From Enterobacteriaceae bacterium RIT693 (GTDB taxonomy: Bacteria > Pseudomonadota > Gammaproteobacteria > Enterobacterales > Enterobacteriaceae), in contig WJYK01000010.1 of the NCBI GenBank assembly GCA_009668225.1, forward strand, positions 62,001 to 126,000: a stretch of 64,000 nt of DNA, given 5' to 3'. This document shows, one piece after another, positions 54,236-63,676 of the stretch. The position numbers were made by a program, and so were the translations under genes. The notes under the pieces were generated by a model. It was not told the DNA's origin. It made no database searches and saw nothing but the letters and a program-made list of their open reading frames with translations. The first letter of the stretch is position 1; every line of letters begins with the position of its first letter.

Positions 54236-55654
54236 TTAAACCACCAACAATGTGCCCTGACGTAATTTGCGCTTATACACCACAGATGTCAGAACAATAG
54301 GTACGATGACTGCAATAACAATCGCAATAGCGTAGATGCCCCAGAACTTAGGCTGAATGGACAGAATGCCCGGCAGGCCACCAACGCCGATGCCGTTCGC
54401 CATGACCCCGTTCAGTCCGCACAGCAGGCCGGCCAGGCCGGAACCTACCATCGCGCACAGCATCGGGAAGTGATACTTCAGGTTGATACCGTACATCGCC
54501 GGCTCGGTGACGCCGAGGTAGGCAGAGATAGCCGCCGGGACGGAGATTTCACGCTCGTTTTGCTTGCGGCTGCAGATAATGATGCCGACAACCGCAGAAG
54601 CCTGCGCGATGTTAGACAGCGCAATCAGCGGCCAGACCGGCGTGCCGCCCATGCTCTGAATCATCTGCATGTCGATGGCAAGCGTGGTCTGGTGAACGCC
54701 GGTGATAACCAGCGGTGCATACAGGAAGCCAAACAGCGCGGCGCCAACAGGGGCGAAGCTGCCGGTCATCAGGTGACGAACTGCGAACGCAACGCCGTCA
54801 CCGATCATGCGGCCGAATGGCCCAATCACGGTGTGCGCCAGGAATACGGCGAGGATCAGCGAGCAGACCGGCACGATAACCAGGTAAAGGTAATCCGGCA
54901 CGATGCGTTTCATGCGTGTTTCAATGAAGCCGAGCGCCAGGCCCGCCAGCAGCGCAGGAATAACCTGTGCCTGGTAGCCGACTTTCTCGATGGTGAACCA
55001 GCCGAAGTTCCACACTTCCGGGATCTTGCTGCCAAGCTCATAGGCGTTCATCAGCTGCGGTGACACCAGCGTGACGCCCAGCACGATGCCGAGGATCGGC
55101 GTCCCGCCCATTTTCTTCACCGCAGACCAGCAGATACCCACCGGCAGATAGAAGAAGATAGCCTCGCCAATCAGCCACAGGAAGTCGTACACGGTTTTCA
55201 GCGCCGGATACATCTGGGCAAGGGTTTCCCCGTTGCTCATCGGCAGGTCGCCAATCACGTTACGGAAGCCGAGGATCAAACCCCCGCTTATCAGCGCTGG
55301 CAGCAGCGGGAAGAAGATCTCCGCGAAGTGCGAGATCAGCTGTTCGTGCCATTTCATGTTTTGGCGGGCCGCCGTTTTGGCCTGCTCTTTGTCGGCGGAG
55401 TCGAGTCCGGTAGTGGCAATCAACGCCTTGTAGTAATCATCCACGTCGGTACCGATAACCACCTGAAACTGGCCAGCATTGGTAAAGCAGCCTTTCACCA
55501 TCGGCAGGTTTTCGATCTCTTTCGGACGGGCATTCGCGGGATCTTTCAGAACAAAACGCAGTCGGGTAATACAGTGGCTGACGGTGGCGATATTCTCGCG
55601 CCCGCCAACCAGCTCGATCAGCTTATCGATGTCTTGTTGTTTTACTTTGCTCAT
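54236..55654 (-). CDS. treB: Trehalose PTS transporter subunit IIBC TreB
   Basis: Phosphotransferase permease that takes up and phosphorylates trehalose. ATG 55654 (M-S-K-V-K-Q-Q-D) follows AGGG and gives 472 residues against 473; the GTG at 55663 is less well placed. EIIB domain at the N-terminus with phospho-Cys28 in TVSHCITRLRF; EIIC (about 110-460) with roughly ten helices. Works with EIIA-Glc. First gene of treBC, under TreR. Confidence 0.95.
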   Translation of the reverse strand: MSKVKQQDIDKLIELVGGRENIATVSHCITRLRFVLKDPANARPKEIENLPMVKGCFTNAGQFQVVIGTDVDDYYKALIATTGLDSADKEQAKTAARQNMKWHEQLISHFAEIFFPLLPALISGGLILGFRNVIGDLPMSNGETLAQMYPALKTVYDFLWLIGEAIFFYLPVGICWSAVKKMGGTPILGIVLGVTLVSPQLMNAYELGSKIPEVWNFGWFTIEKVGYQAQVIPALLAGLALGFIETRMKRIVPDYLYLVIVPVCSLILAVFLAHTVIGPFGRMIGDGVAFAVRHLMTGSFAPVGAALFGFLYAPLVITGVHQTTLAIDMQMIQSMGGTPVWPLIALSNIAQASAVVGIIICSRKQNEREISVPAAISAYLGVTEPAMYGINLKYHFPMLCAMVGSGLAGLLCGLNGVMANGIGVGGLPGILSIQPKFWGIYAIAIVIAVIVPIVLTSVVYKRKLRQGTLLVV

Positions 55655-55721
55655 AAGTAACACCCTGGGTAGGAGGTAATGACCTGTAGTAAGGGTAGCC
55701 GGGAATCTATTTAGCGAAAAT

Positions 55722-55733
55722 GGGAACGTTCCC
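55722..55733 (-). promoter_or_regulatory. TreR operator upstream of treB
   Basis: Perfect 12-base palindrome GGGAACGTTCCC, 68 bases before treB. It fits the LacI/GalR-type operator bound by TreR. A CRP-like half site TGTGATC on the minus strand lies close by (near 55747-55753). Confidence 0.75.
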
Positions 55734-55773
55734 GAAACCGGGCGAAGATCACAATAATCCCGATCCTGGACGT

Positions 55774-56721
55774 TTATTGAAGATGGCTTGGAATGACGAT
55801 TTGCCGCAGCTGCTGGTCCTGCGAAATCTGCCCGATCAGCTGTAAGGCCGCGGCCCGACCGGCCTCGGCGTAGCCGGGATCCACCGTAATAATTTCAGGA
55901 TGCAGAAACTTCATCAGCGGCGTATTCCCCACGCTCGCCAGCTGTATATCGCTGCGGTTCTGCTGCTGAAGGTACTTGCTCGCCCCCAGTGCCAGGGTGT
56001 CGGTGGCGCATAGCAGGGCGGTGGTTTTTGGCGCCAGTACTTCAATCACATGTTCATAGCCCTGCTTCATGGCGAGGCCAGGCAGGGCCGCATGAGGGAT
56101 AATATCGTGGTCGTGGCAAAAAGCGAGATAGGCCTGATGGCGGCGGTAGCCGGTGGTCACGTCGCCGTGCGGCACCCCGAGGAAGCTGATGTCACGGTGG
56201 CCCTGCTGGTAAAGCGTCGACATCAGGATCTGAATGGCGCCTTCATCGTCATAACACACCGAGGCGAAGCCGCTGGCGTCTCGCGCCATCAGCACCAGGG
56301 TGGAGCGCCAGGGTTGCAATATTTTCTCGCTGATGCCGGTAAAGCCAAACAGAATCACGCCGTCGATATTACGGCGGCGCAGCATCCCCAGATGCTCCTC
56401 AACCATCTCCGGTGAGAACTGACTTTCCATCATGATGGGATCGTAGCCCTGTTCGTAAAGGCAGGGCAGCATGGTTTGCACCGCCAGGTTCTCCGACAGG
56501 GAATCAAGGCGGGTCACGATAATGGCGACTACTTTGTCACTTTGCCCACGCATGGCTCGCGCGGAGCGTGAAGGGGAGAACTCGTGCTGCTGCATCACCG
56601 CCTCAACCCGTTCACGCGTGCGGGCGCTGACGCCGCTTTCATTGTTCAATACGCGAGAAACGGTTGATTTCCCGACGCCACTCAGGCGGGCGATATCTTT
56701 AATGGTCAGGCGGCTATGCAT
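55774..56721 (-). CDS. treR: Trehalose operon repressor TreR
   Basis: LacI-family repressor of treBC that responds to trehalose 6-phosphate in E. coli. 315 residues as there. N-terminal HTH (LTIKDIARLSGVGKSTVSRVLNNES, residues 5-29) and a periplasmic-binding-protein-like effector domain with GFTGISEK and DPGYAEAG. The gene is followed by the treB control region with the operator. Its own promoter should be in 56722-56860. Confidence 0.94.
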   Translation of the reverse strand: MHSRLTIKDIARLSGVGKSTVSRVLNNESGVSARTRERVEAVMQQHEFSPSRSARAMRGQSDKVVAIIVTRLDSLSENLAVQTMLPCLYEQGYDPIMMESQFSPEMVEEHLGMLRRRNIDGVILFGFTGISEKILQPWRSTLVLMARDASGFASVCYDDEGAIQILMSTLYQQGHRDISFLGVPHGDVTTGYRRHQAYLAFCHDHDIIPHAALPGLAMKQGYEHVIEVLAPKTTALLCATDTLALGASKYLQQQNRSDIQLASVGNTPLMKFLHPEIITVDPGYAEAGRAAALQLIGQISQDQQLRQIVIPSHLQ

Positions 56722-56880
56722 TGTTGCTGTTTTTCCTGGTAATCACGGTTCAAGCGGTACGACGAACCGGCTTGCGCGGGTAAATATTGTCACGTTTTCA
56801 CCCTCTGGCTGTAATCAGAATTATACTTAGGAAGCGTAAAACTTTAATCCCGTATGCCGAACTTGCTATGGGCAAAATCT

Positions 56881-56897
56881 GGTTTACAAAAGGTTTA
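56881..56897 (+). promoter_or_regulatory. PhoP box and promoter of mgtA
   Basis: GGTTTA-CAAAA-GGTTTA, a perfect PhoP direct repeat with five-base spacing, followed after 12 bases by the -10 TAGTAT (56910-56915). Transcription would start near 56922, giving a leader of about 265 bases. Confidence 0.88.
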
Positions 56898-56921
56898 GTT
56901 TTGCGGGCGTAGTATACCTGG

Positions 56922-57186
56922 CATTCTCATTATGCCAGAAGGCGTAATGCTATTTCTCTTTCAACGCTACCGGAGATGACATGGAACCCGATCCCAGTCC
57001 TCACCCTGAAGTAACAGGAATTTTCCGGTAAGCCACAGGTTAACGCCCGCTGCCTTACCGGTTTTGTAAGGCAGTGACGTACGCTTCTTTTTAACGTCCC
57101 TGCTTGTTGATGCTCTCCTGCCCGGTGAGGCCTTGCCGTGCCTGCAGGAAACTTAGGTACCGCTCATAACGGTGCTAAGGACGTTT
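56922..57186 (+). ncRNA. mgtA Mg2+-responsive leader RNA
   Basis: Leader between the PhoP-dependent start and mgtA, similar in length to the E. coli leader of 264 bases. It contains mgtL (56981-57031) and inverted repeats such as GGCAT/ATGCC (56920-56937) and the GC-rich CGGTAAGCC... stretch after mgtL with AACGCC..., able to form alternative stems. In E. coli low Mg2+ or proline limits Rho-dependent ending here. Confidence 0.7.
56981..57031 (+). CDS. mgtL: Proline-rich leader peptide MgtL
   Basis: 16-codon ORF with a GGAG site six bases upstream. It begins M-E-P-D-P-S-P-H-P, with Pro at 3, 5, 7 and 9, exactly the pattern of E. coli MgtL (M-E-P-D-P-T-P-L-P); the rest differs but both end in F-R. 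In E. coli stalling or slow translation of the prolines raises mgtA transcription when Mg2+ or proline is low. Confidence 0.8.
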   Translation: MEPDPSPHPEVTGIFR

Positions 57187-59904
57187 ATGCAATTTAAAAA
57201 CCTCACCCGTCAGCTGATGTCCCAGCTGAGCCGCCACCTGCCTCGCCGTCTGGTGCAGCGTGACCCTATGCCTGATGGCAACGTCGTGGCGAAAGCGGCA
57301 GATATCCCGGCCACGCTGACTCAGGCCTGCCTGAAATATGCCGCCGCCAGCGAAGAGCAGCTCTATATTGAGTTTGGCAGCCATCCGGAAGGGCTCAACG
57401 AGCGCGAAGTGGAAAAGGCGCGTGAAGCTCACGGCCTGAACCAGATCCCGGCGCAGAAACCGGCGCCGTGGTTTGTCCATCTCTGGGTTTGCTATCGTAA
57501 CCCGTTCAACCTGCTGCTGACGGCGCTAGGGATTTTCTCCTACGCCACGGAAGACGACCTGTTTGGCGCAAGCGTTATTGCCCTGATGGTAGTGATTTCC
57601 ACGCTGCTGAACTTCATTCAGGAAACCCGCTCCACCCGCGCGGCAGATGCGCTGAAGGCGATGGTCAGCAACACCGCAACCGTGCTGCGCGTTATCAACG
57701 AGCAGGGTGAATATGCCTACGTCGAAGTGCCACTGGACCAGCTGGTGCCGGGCGATATCGTTAAGCTCGCGGCGGGCGACATGATCCCGGCCGATCTGCG
57801 CGTGATGCAGGCGCGTGACCTGTTCGTCGGCCAGGCTTCGCTGACCGGGGAATCGCTGCCGGTTGAGAAAGTCGCCGTCAGCCGCCAGCAGGATCAGCAC
57901 AACCCGCTGGAATGCGATAACCTCTGTTTTATGGGGACGAATGTGGTCAGCGGCACGGCGCTGGCGATGATTATCGCCACCGGCGGCAATACCTGGTTCG
58001 GGCAGCTGGCCGGGCGTGTCACCCAGCAGGAAAGCGAACCAAACGCCTTCCAGCGTGGGATCAGCCGCGTAAGCTGGCTTTTGATCCGCTTTATGCTGGT
58101 GATGGTGCCGGTGGTGCTGCTGATCAACGGCTTCACCAAAGGCGACTGGTGGGAAGCGGCGCTGTTCTCGCTCTCAGTGGCGGTGGGCCTGACGCCGGAA
58201 ATGTTGCCGATGATCGTGACCTCCACGTTGGCGCGCGGGGCGGTGAAGCTGTCGAAACAAAAAGTTATCGTCAAACACCTCGATGCTATCCAGAACTTCG
58301 GCGCGATGGACATCCTGTGTACCGATAAAACCGGCACCCTGACGCAGGACCGCATCGTGCTGGAAACCCATACGGATATCTTTGGCGAGCAAAGCGATCG
58401 CGTTCTGCATACCGCCTGGCTGAATAGCCACTATCAAACCGGCCTGAAAAACCTGCTGGACGTGGCGGTACTTGAAGGCGTTGATGCCGACCACGCCCGC
58501 ACGGCAGTTGCCCGTTGGCATAAAGTGGACGAAATCCCCTTCGACTTTGACCGCCGCCGCATGTCGGTGGTGGTCTCCGAGCAGACAGACGTACACCAGC
58601 TTATCTGCAAAGGTGCGCTGCAGGAGATCCTCAACGTTTGCACCCACGTGCGCCACGGCGATGAGATTGTCCCGCTCAGCGAAGGGATGCTGAAACGTAT
58701 TCGCAGCGTCACCGACTCGCTGAACAGCCAGGGGCTGCGTGTTGTCGCCGTTGCGACCAAATTCCTGCCTGCCCGCAGCGCAGACTACAGCCGCGTGGAT
58801 GAGTCTGACCTGATCCTCGAAGGCTACATTGCGTTCCTCGATCCGCCGAAAGAGACTACCGCTCCAGCGCTGAAGGCGCTGAAGGCCAGCGGTATTGCGG
58901 TTAAAATCCTGACCGGCGACAGCGAGCTGGTGGCGGCGAAAGTGTGCCGTGAAGTGGGTCTGGAAGTCGGTGACCTGGTCATCGGCAGCGACATCGAAGA
59001 GATGAGTGATGACGTGCTGGCGCGCGTGGCGCTGCAAACCACGCTGTTTGCCCGCCTGACGCCGATGCACAAAGAACGCATTGTGCGCCTGCTGCGCGGT
59101 GAAGGCCACGTCGTGGGCTTTATGGGCGACGGCATTAACGATGCTCCGGCCCTGCGCGCGGCGGATATCGGTATTTCCGTCGACGGCGCGGTGGATATCG
59201 CCCGCGAAGCCGCCGACATTATCCTGCTTGAAAAAAGCCTGATGGTGCTGGAAGAGGGCGTTATCGAAGGTCGCCGTACCTTTGCCAATATGCTCAAATA
59301 CATCAAAATGACCGCCAGCTCCAACTTCGGTAACGTCTTCAGCGTGCTGGTGGCCAGCGCCTTCCTGCCGTTCCTGCCGATGCTGCCGATTCACCTGCTG
59401 ATCCAGAACCTGATGTACGATGTCTCTCAGGTCGCGATTCCGTTTGATAACGTCGATGATGAGCAAATCAAACAGCCGCAGCGCTGGAACCCGGCTGACC
59501 TTGGCCGCTTTATGGTGTTCTTCGGGCCGCTCAGCTCCATTTTCGATATCGTGACCTTCGGTGTGATGTGGTGGATTTTCAAAGCCAACACTCCGGAAGC
59601 GCAAACGCTGTTCCAGTCCGGCTGGTTCGTGGAAGGCCTGCTGTCGCAAACCCTGATTGTGCACATGATCCGTACCCGCCGCATTCCGTTCCTGCAAAGC
59701 CGTCCGGCGTGGCCGCTGATGATGATGACGCTGCTGGTCATGGCGCTCGGGATTGCCTTGCCGTTCTCGCCGCTGGCGGAGTACCTCCACCTGCAGGCGC
59801 TACCGCTGAGCTACTTCCCGCTGCTGGTGCTGATCCTCGGGGGATATGTGATGCTGACTCAGGCCGTTAAAGGCTTCTACAGCCGCCGCTACGGCTGGCA
59901 ATAA
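57187..59904 (+). CDS. mgtA: P-type Mg2+ importer MgtA
   Basis: P3B-type ATPase that imports Mg2+ under low Mg2+. ATG 57187 is six bases after AAGGA and gives 905 residues (E. coli 898); GTG 57172 would add five. The phosphorylated Asp380 lies in CTDKTGTLT; TGES, GDGINDAPALRAADIG and about ten membrane helices are intact. The N-terminal cytosolic tail differs from E. coli most. Ends KGFYSRRYGWQ as there. Controlled by PhoP and leader. Confidence 0.95.
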   Translation: MQFKNLTRQLMSQLSRHLPRRLVQRDPMPDGNVVAKAADIPATLTQACLKYAAASEEQLYIEFGSHPEGLNEREVEKAREAHGLNQIPAQKPAPWFVHLWVCYRNPFNLLLTALGIFSYATEDDLFGASVIALMVVISTLLNFIQETRSTRAADALKAMVSNTATVLRVINEQGEYAYVEVPLDQLVPGDIVKLAAGDMIPADLRVMQARDLFVGQASLTGESLPVEKVAVSRQQDQHNPLECDNLCFMGTNVVSGTALAMIIATGGNTWFGQLAGRVTQQESEPNAFQRGISRVSWLLIRFMLVMVPVVLLINGFTKGDWWEAALFSLSVAVGLTPEMLPMIVTSTLARGAVKLSKQKVIVKHLDAIQNFGAMDILCTDKTGTLTQDRIVLETHTDIFGEQSDRVLHTAWLNSHYQTGLKNLLDVAVLEGVDADHARTAVARWHKVDEIPFDFDRRRMSVVVSEQTDVHQLICKGALQEILNVCTHVRHGDEIVPLSEGMLKRIRSVTDSLNSQGLRVVAVATKFLPARSADYSRVDESDLILEGYIAFLDPPKETTAPALKALKASGIAVKILTGDSELVAAKVCREVGLEVGDLVIGSDIEEMSDDVLARVALQTTLFARLTPMHKERIVRLLRGEGHVVGFMGDGINDAPALRAADIGISVDGAVDIAREAADIILLEKSLMVLEEGVIEGRRTFANMLKYIKMTASSNFGNVFSVLVASAFLPFLPMLPIHLLIQNLMYDVSQVAIPFDNVDDEQIKQPQRWNPADLGRFMVFFGPLSSIFDIVTFGVMWWIFKANTPEAQTLFQSGWFVEGLLSQTLIVHMIRTRRIPFLQSRPAWPLMMMTLLVMALGIALPFSPLAEYLHLQALPLSYFPLLVLILGGYVMLTQAVKGFYSRRYGWQ

Positions 59905-60019
59905 GCTCAAAAAATGGCGAGATGTGATCCACGTCTCGCCGCCGCCTTGCTGAAAAATCCTTCACGTGATAACAGATTGTTTTTGCTGTTTTCTGGCCCG
60001 TCATGTGAAAGGAAAGTCC

Positions 60020-62410
60020 ATGCTTAAATCACTCCGTTTTAGCCTGCTGGCCGCAGGTATCGTCGTTGCCTGCCAGGCTCAGGCCGCACCCGCCGGAGAG
60101 CTACCGCTGATGCCCTGGCCGCAGCAGGTAGAACTCCCGGCAACCCAGGATAGCCTCGCGCTCACTAATGCTCTCTCAATCAACATCAGCGGCGATAAGC
60201 TGCCCGGCGCAGTCGAGCGCTGGCGTCAGCGTATTAGCCTGCAAACCGGCTGGCAGCTTCAGCCTGCGGCCACAAAGCCGGAAAAACCCACAATCGCTAT
60301 TCAAATCCGCAAAGCGGTTGACCCGTTACCAAAGGCGGACAGCGACGAAAGCTATGCGCTAAGCGTCACCGCAGAGGGAGTAAAGCTCACCGCGAACACG
60401 CGTTTTGGCGCGATGCGCGGCATGGAAACCGTGCTGCAGCTGATTCAAAATGGCCCGCAGAATACGTCGATTCCTTATGTAGACATTAAAGATGTGCCGC
60501 GCTTCCCGTGGCGTGGGCTGCTGCTCGACTCAGCCCGCCACTTTATGCCGGTGAACGACATTCTGCGTCAGCTGGACGGCATGGCCGCCGCCAAGCTGAA
60601 CGTTTTCCACTGGCATCTGACGGACGATCAGGGCTGGCGTTTCGCTTCCACTCATTATCCGAAGCTGCAGCAGCTGGCGAGCGACGGGCAGTTCTACACT
60701 CAGGAACAGATGAAGCAGGTTGTGCGTTATGCCACCTCGCTGGGTATTCGCGTGGTGCCGGAAATTGACCTGCCTGGGCACGGCTCAGCGCTGGCGGTGG
60801 CTTACCCGGAGCTGATGAGCGCGCCTGGGCCTTACCAGATGGAGCGCAAATGGGGCGTTCTGAAACCGCTGCTGAACCCGGCTAACGAAGCCGCCTATAA
60901 GTTTGTGGATACGCTAATTGGTGAAGTTACCGCTATTTTCCCCGACAGTTATCTGCATATCGGCGGTGATGAGGTAGACGACAGCCAGTGGAAAGAAAAC
61001 GCTGCCATCCAGCAGTTTATGAAGCAGCATAATCTGGCGGACTCCCACGCGCTGCAAACCTACTTCAACCAGCGGCTGGAGAAGATCCTCGAAAAACATA
61101 AGCGTCAGATGATGGGCTGGGACGAGATTTATCACCCGGATCTGCCGAAGAACATCTTGATCCAGTCCTGGCAGGGACAGGATTCGCTAGGCGCGATTGC
61201 GGCTAACGGCTACAAAGGCATTTTGTCGACGGGCTTTTATCTCGATCAGCCGCAATCCACCGCCTATCACTACCGCAATGAAGTTCTGCCGGTGGGGCTG
61301 AACGGCGTGGATCATATTAGCGAAGCCGACAGCGCGCAAAGCTGGTTCTTCAGCATGCCTCGCCTGAAAGGCAGCGCGGTGGAAGGCAGCTTCACGCTGG
61401 TGAAAAGTGAAGGCGGCTGGCGCGGATTCATCGACTTCAAGGGCAAATCCCGCCGCGCGGTCCACGATGTGAAGTGGCTTAATCCGACCCAGGTGACCTT
61501 CACGGTGGATACCTGGATGGGCGAAACGCGCCCGGTGGTCACGCTGGAAAACGACAAACTTAATGGTTACTTCCTCGTGGGCAACGTGCGCTATCCGGCC
61601 ACCGGGCAGAAGCTGGAAGGTGTTCCGGACGGCAAACAGCCTGTTGTTCCGACCAAGGCGCAGATGAGCAATATTCTCGGTGGCGAAGCGGCCCTGTGGG
61701 CGGAAAACGTAATCTCCCCGCTGCTGGACATCAAGCTCTGGCCGCGCACCTTTGCGGTTGCTGAGCGTCTGTGGTCGTCTAAAGACGTGACCGACGTCGA
61801 CAACATGTACCAGCGTATGCAGGCGATTGACGCCTGGTCGACGGTGTCGGTTGGCCTGCGTCAGCACACCGAATCCGTCACGCAGCTGACGCGCCTTGCC
61901 GGTACGCCGGAAATCATGCCGCTGCAGATCCTCGCTCAGGCGATTGAACCCGCGCAGTATTACACGCGTCAGCACCTGAAGTTCCAGGCCGGAAACTACA
62001 ATCACTTTGAGCCGCTGAACCGCTTTGCCGACGCTCTGGGGGCAGAAAGCGGCCAGGTGAGGGCAATTAATAGCTGGGTGGATAAACTGATTGCCGACCC
62101 GGAAGACAGCAACAGTGCGGAGGCGCTGCGCCATATCTTCTCTCGCTGGCAGAGCAATACCCCGGATGTACTGGCGCTGATCGACGGCAACTACGTGCTG
62201 AAACCGCTCAAGCCGGTTGCAGAGGATGTGGATAAGCTTGCCGGGCTGGGCCTGAGGCTGACGGATCTGGTGGCGAAGCAAGGTTCGCTCAACGATGACG
62301 AGCTTAAGGCCATTCAGGCTCAGCTGGATGCTGCGGCGCAGACTCGAGATGAAGTGGTGATTGCGGCGGTTTATCCGCTGGAAAAACTGCTGCGGGCTGT
62401 TGTGAAGTAA
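60020..62410 (+). CDS. Secreted beta-N-acetylhexosaminidase, GH20
   Basis: Glycoside hydrolase family 20 enzyme that removes terminal GlcNAc or GalNAc, for example from chito-oligosaccharides. ATG 60020 after AAAGGA gives 796 residues, with a signal peptide to about residue 23 (cut after A-Q-A). GH20b domain (about 30-160) then the catalytic barrel with FHWHLTDDQGWR and catalytic Asp317-Glu318 in HIGGDEVDDSQW; a 110-residue insertion with KSRRAVHDVKWL splits the barrel, as in large Gram-negative members. Periplasmic or exported. Not present at this place in E. coli. Confidence 0.88.
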   Translation: MLKSLRFSLLAAGIVVACQAQAAPAGELPLMPWPQQVELPATQDSLALTNALSINISGDKLPGAVERWRQRISLQTGWQLQPAATKPEKPTIAIQIRKAVDPLPKADSDESYALSVTAEGVKLTANTRFGAMRGMETVLQLIQNGPQNTSIPYVDIKDVPRFPWRGLLLDSARHFMPVNDILRQLDGMAAAKLNVFHWHLTDDQGWRFASTHYPKLQQLASDGQFYTQEQMKQVVRYATSLGIRVVPEIDLPGHGSALAVAYPELMSAPGPYQMERKWGVLKPLLNPANEAAYKFVDTLIGEVTAIFPDSYLHIGGDEVDDSQWKENAAIQQFMKQHNLADSHALQTYFNQRLEKILEKHKRQMMGWDEIYHPDLPKNILIQSWQGQDSLGAIAANGYKGILSTGFYLDQPQSTAYHYRNEVLPVGLNGVDHISEADSAQSWFFSMPRLKGSAVEGSFTLVKSEGGWRGFIDFKGKSRRAVHDVKWLNPTQVTFTVDTWMGETRPVVTLENDKLNGYFLVGNVRYPATGQKLEGVPDGKQPVVPTKAQMSNILGGEAALWAENVISPLLDIKLWPRTFAVAERLWSSKDVTDVDNMYQRMQAIDAWSTVSVGLRQHTESVTQLTRLAGTPEIMPLQILAQAIEPAQYYTRQHLKFQAGNYNHFEPLNRFADALGAESGQVRAINSWVDKLIADPEDSNSAEALRHIFSRWQSNTPDVLALIDGNYVLKPLKPVAEDVDKLAGLGLRLTDLVAKQGSLNDDELKAIQAQLDAAAQTRDEVVIAAVYPLEKLLRAVVK

Positions 62411-62420
62411 GGTAAGAAAA

Positions 62421-62591
62421 TAGCCCCGTGAAAGCGGGGCCAGCGGCTACTGACAACATTCATTGGTCTAAAAAGCCCAAACGCCGGTCTAATAGAAGCA
62501 ATGCATTATGTTCTCTGGTTTGCGCCAAACAGTCGAAAACCACGTTTTTCGGCTGTTTGTCATCAATTTAGCCCCGTGAAAGCGGGGCCAG
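62421..62591. repeat. Duplicated hairpin pair between the GH20 gene and ridA
   Basis: A 23-base hairpin segment (stem GCCCCG/CGGGGC, GTGAAAGC loop region) occurs twice in the same orientation, at 62421-62443 and 62569-62591. Between them is another hairpin, AAACAG-TCGAAAA / TTTTTCG-GCTGTTT (62527-62557). All may serve as terminators for the two convergent genes, though T runs are poor. Confidence 0.7.
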
Positions 62592-62612
62592 AAGCAAAAG
62601 CGCTGCGGCGAA

Positions 62613-62999
62613 TTAGCGGCGAACGGCGATAGCTTCGATTTCGATTTTCACGTCTTTTGGCAGACGAGCCACTTCCACGCAGGAGCGAGCCGGGAAGGTT
62701 GCTTTATGCTCGTTGAAGAAGGCTTCGTAGGTAGCGTTCACGGTCGCGAAATCGTTCAGATCTTTAACGAACACGGTAGTTTTCACGATGTCGCCCACTT
62801 TCAGACCCGCGGACTCAACGATAGCCTTCACGTTTTCGAGGGACTGACGTGCCTGAGCGGCTACGTCTTCCGGCACTTCGCCGGTTTTTGGGTTCACCGG
62901 GATCTGCCCGGAAGTGATTACCATGCTGCCAAGATCTACGCCCTGAACATAAGGACCGATAGCGGCCGGTGCGTTTTCCGTGCTAAGCGTGCGTGACAT
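62613..62999 (-). CDS. ridA: 2-iminobutanoate/2-iminopropanoate deaminase RidA
   Basis: Hydrolyses reactive enamines and imines made by PLP enzymes such as threonine dehydratase. 128 residues as in E. coli, trimeric YjgF/YER057c fold. Conserved NAPAAIGPYVQGV start, GQIPVNPKTGE, and the active Arg in FPARSCVEVARLPKDV near 105. Ribosome site GAGGAG is clear. Between GH20 and pyrI. Confidence 0.97.
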   Translation of the reverse strand: MSRTLSTENAPAAIGPYVQGVDLGSMVITSGQIPVNPKTGEVPEDVAAQARQSLENVKAIVESAGLKVGDIVKTTVFVKDLNDFATVNATYEAFFNEHKATFPARSCVEVARLPKDVKIEIEAIAVRR

Positions 63000-63038
63000 A
63001 CTTTCTCCTCAGTATTAGATACAAAGCTCGCGACCATT

Positions 63039-63167
63039 ATATACCCGTCATACTTCAAGTTGCATGTGCGTTGCCTACATCCGCTTACCCCAGTCACATA
63101 GTTATCTATGCTCCTGGGGATTCGCGGCCTTGGCGCCTTCCTGAAACTCGAATTATTTAGGGTATAG
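63039..63167. repeat. ERIC element between ridA and pyrI
   Basis: Full-length ERIC/IRU: begins TATACCCGTCATACTTCAAG, has the core CCCCAGTCACATAGTTATCT and CTCCTGGGGATTC, and ends CTCGAATTATTTAGGGTATA. About 127 bases, with terminal inverted ends. Confidence 0.93.
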
Positions 63168-63198
63168 GGATGGGAGCTTGCTTGTCATTAGTCGCTCG

Positions 63199-63660
63199 TT
63201 AATCTGCCAGCACGACGTGACGGGCGAACTCTTTCTCGCAATATTTGCACTTCAGGCTGATATCGTCGGTGCGCTGCTTCACGGCGAACGAAGACGCTAC
63301 CGGCTCGTTGTGGCTGATGCAGTTGGTGTTCGGGCAGAGCAGCACTTTCTCAATACGTTCCGGCAGGCTTGGCGTGCTTTTACCCACGACTTCGTATTCG
63401 TCGATGCGGTTCACCGTCGCGTTAGGGGCATACAGCGCCAGCTGGTTCACCTGCTCGTCGGTCAGGAAAGTATTCTCAATTTTAATCAGATCTTTGCGGC
63501 CCAGCTCGCGGGATGGCAGATTCAGGCCGATGGTGATGCGCTGGTCGGTTTTGGTCAGCTGAAACAGCGTCAGCAGCTTAAAGCCAATCTGAGCCGGAAT
63601 ATGGTCGATAACGGTGCCGCGCTTGATGGCTTCAACCTGCAATTTATTATCGTGCGTCAT
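63199..63660 (-). CDS. pyrI: Aspartate carbamoyltransferase regulatory chain PyrI
   Basis: Zinc-binding regulatory subunit that lets CTP inhibit and ATP activate ATCase. 153 residues as in E. coli. Allosteric domain N-terminal; zinc ligands Cys in CPNTNCISH and CKYCEKEF. 16 bases after pyrB, same operon. Starts [18 protein letters not shown]. An ERIC element follows its stop. Confidence 0.97.
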   Translation of the reverse strand: MTHDNKLQVEAIKRGTVIDHIPAQIGFKLLTLFQLTKTDQRITIGLNLPSRELGRKDLIKIENTFLTDEQVNQLALYAPNATVNRIDEYEVVGKSTPSLPERIEKVLLCPNTNCISHNEPVASSFAVKQRTDDISLKCKYCEKEFARHVVLAD

Positions 63661-63676
63661 CTTATTGTCCTCTCAC

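Noticed and set aside
58174-59790. 538-codon ORF antisense to mgtA
   Set aside because: Mirror of mgtA; Gln/His/Arg-rich with no recognisable domain.
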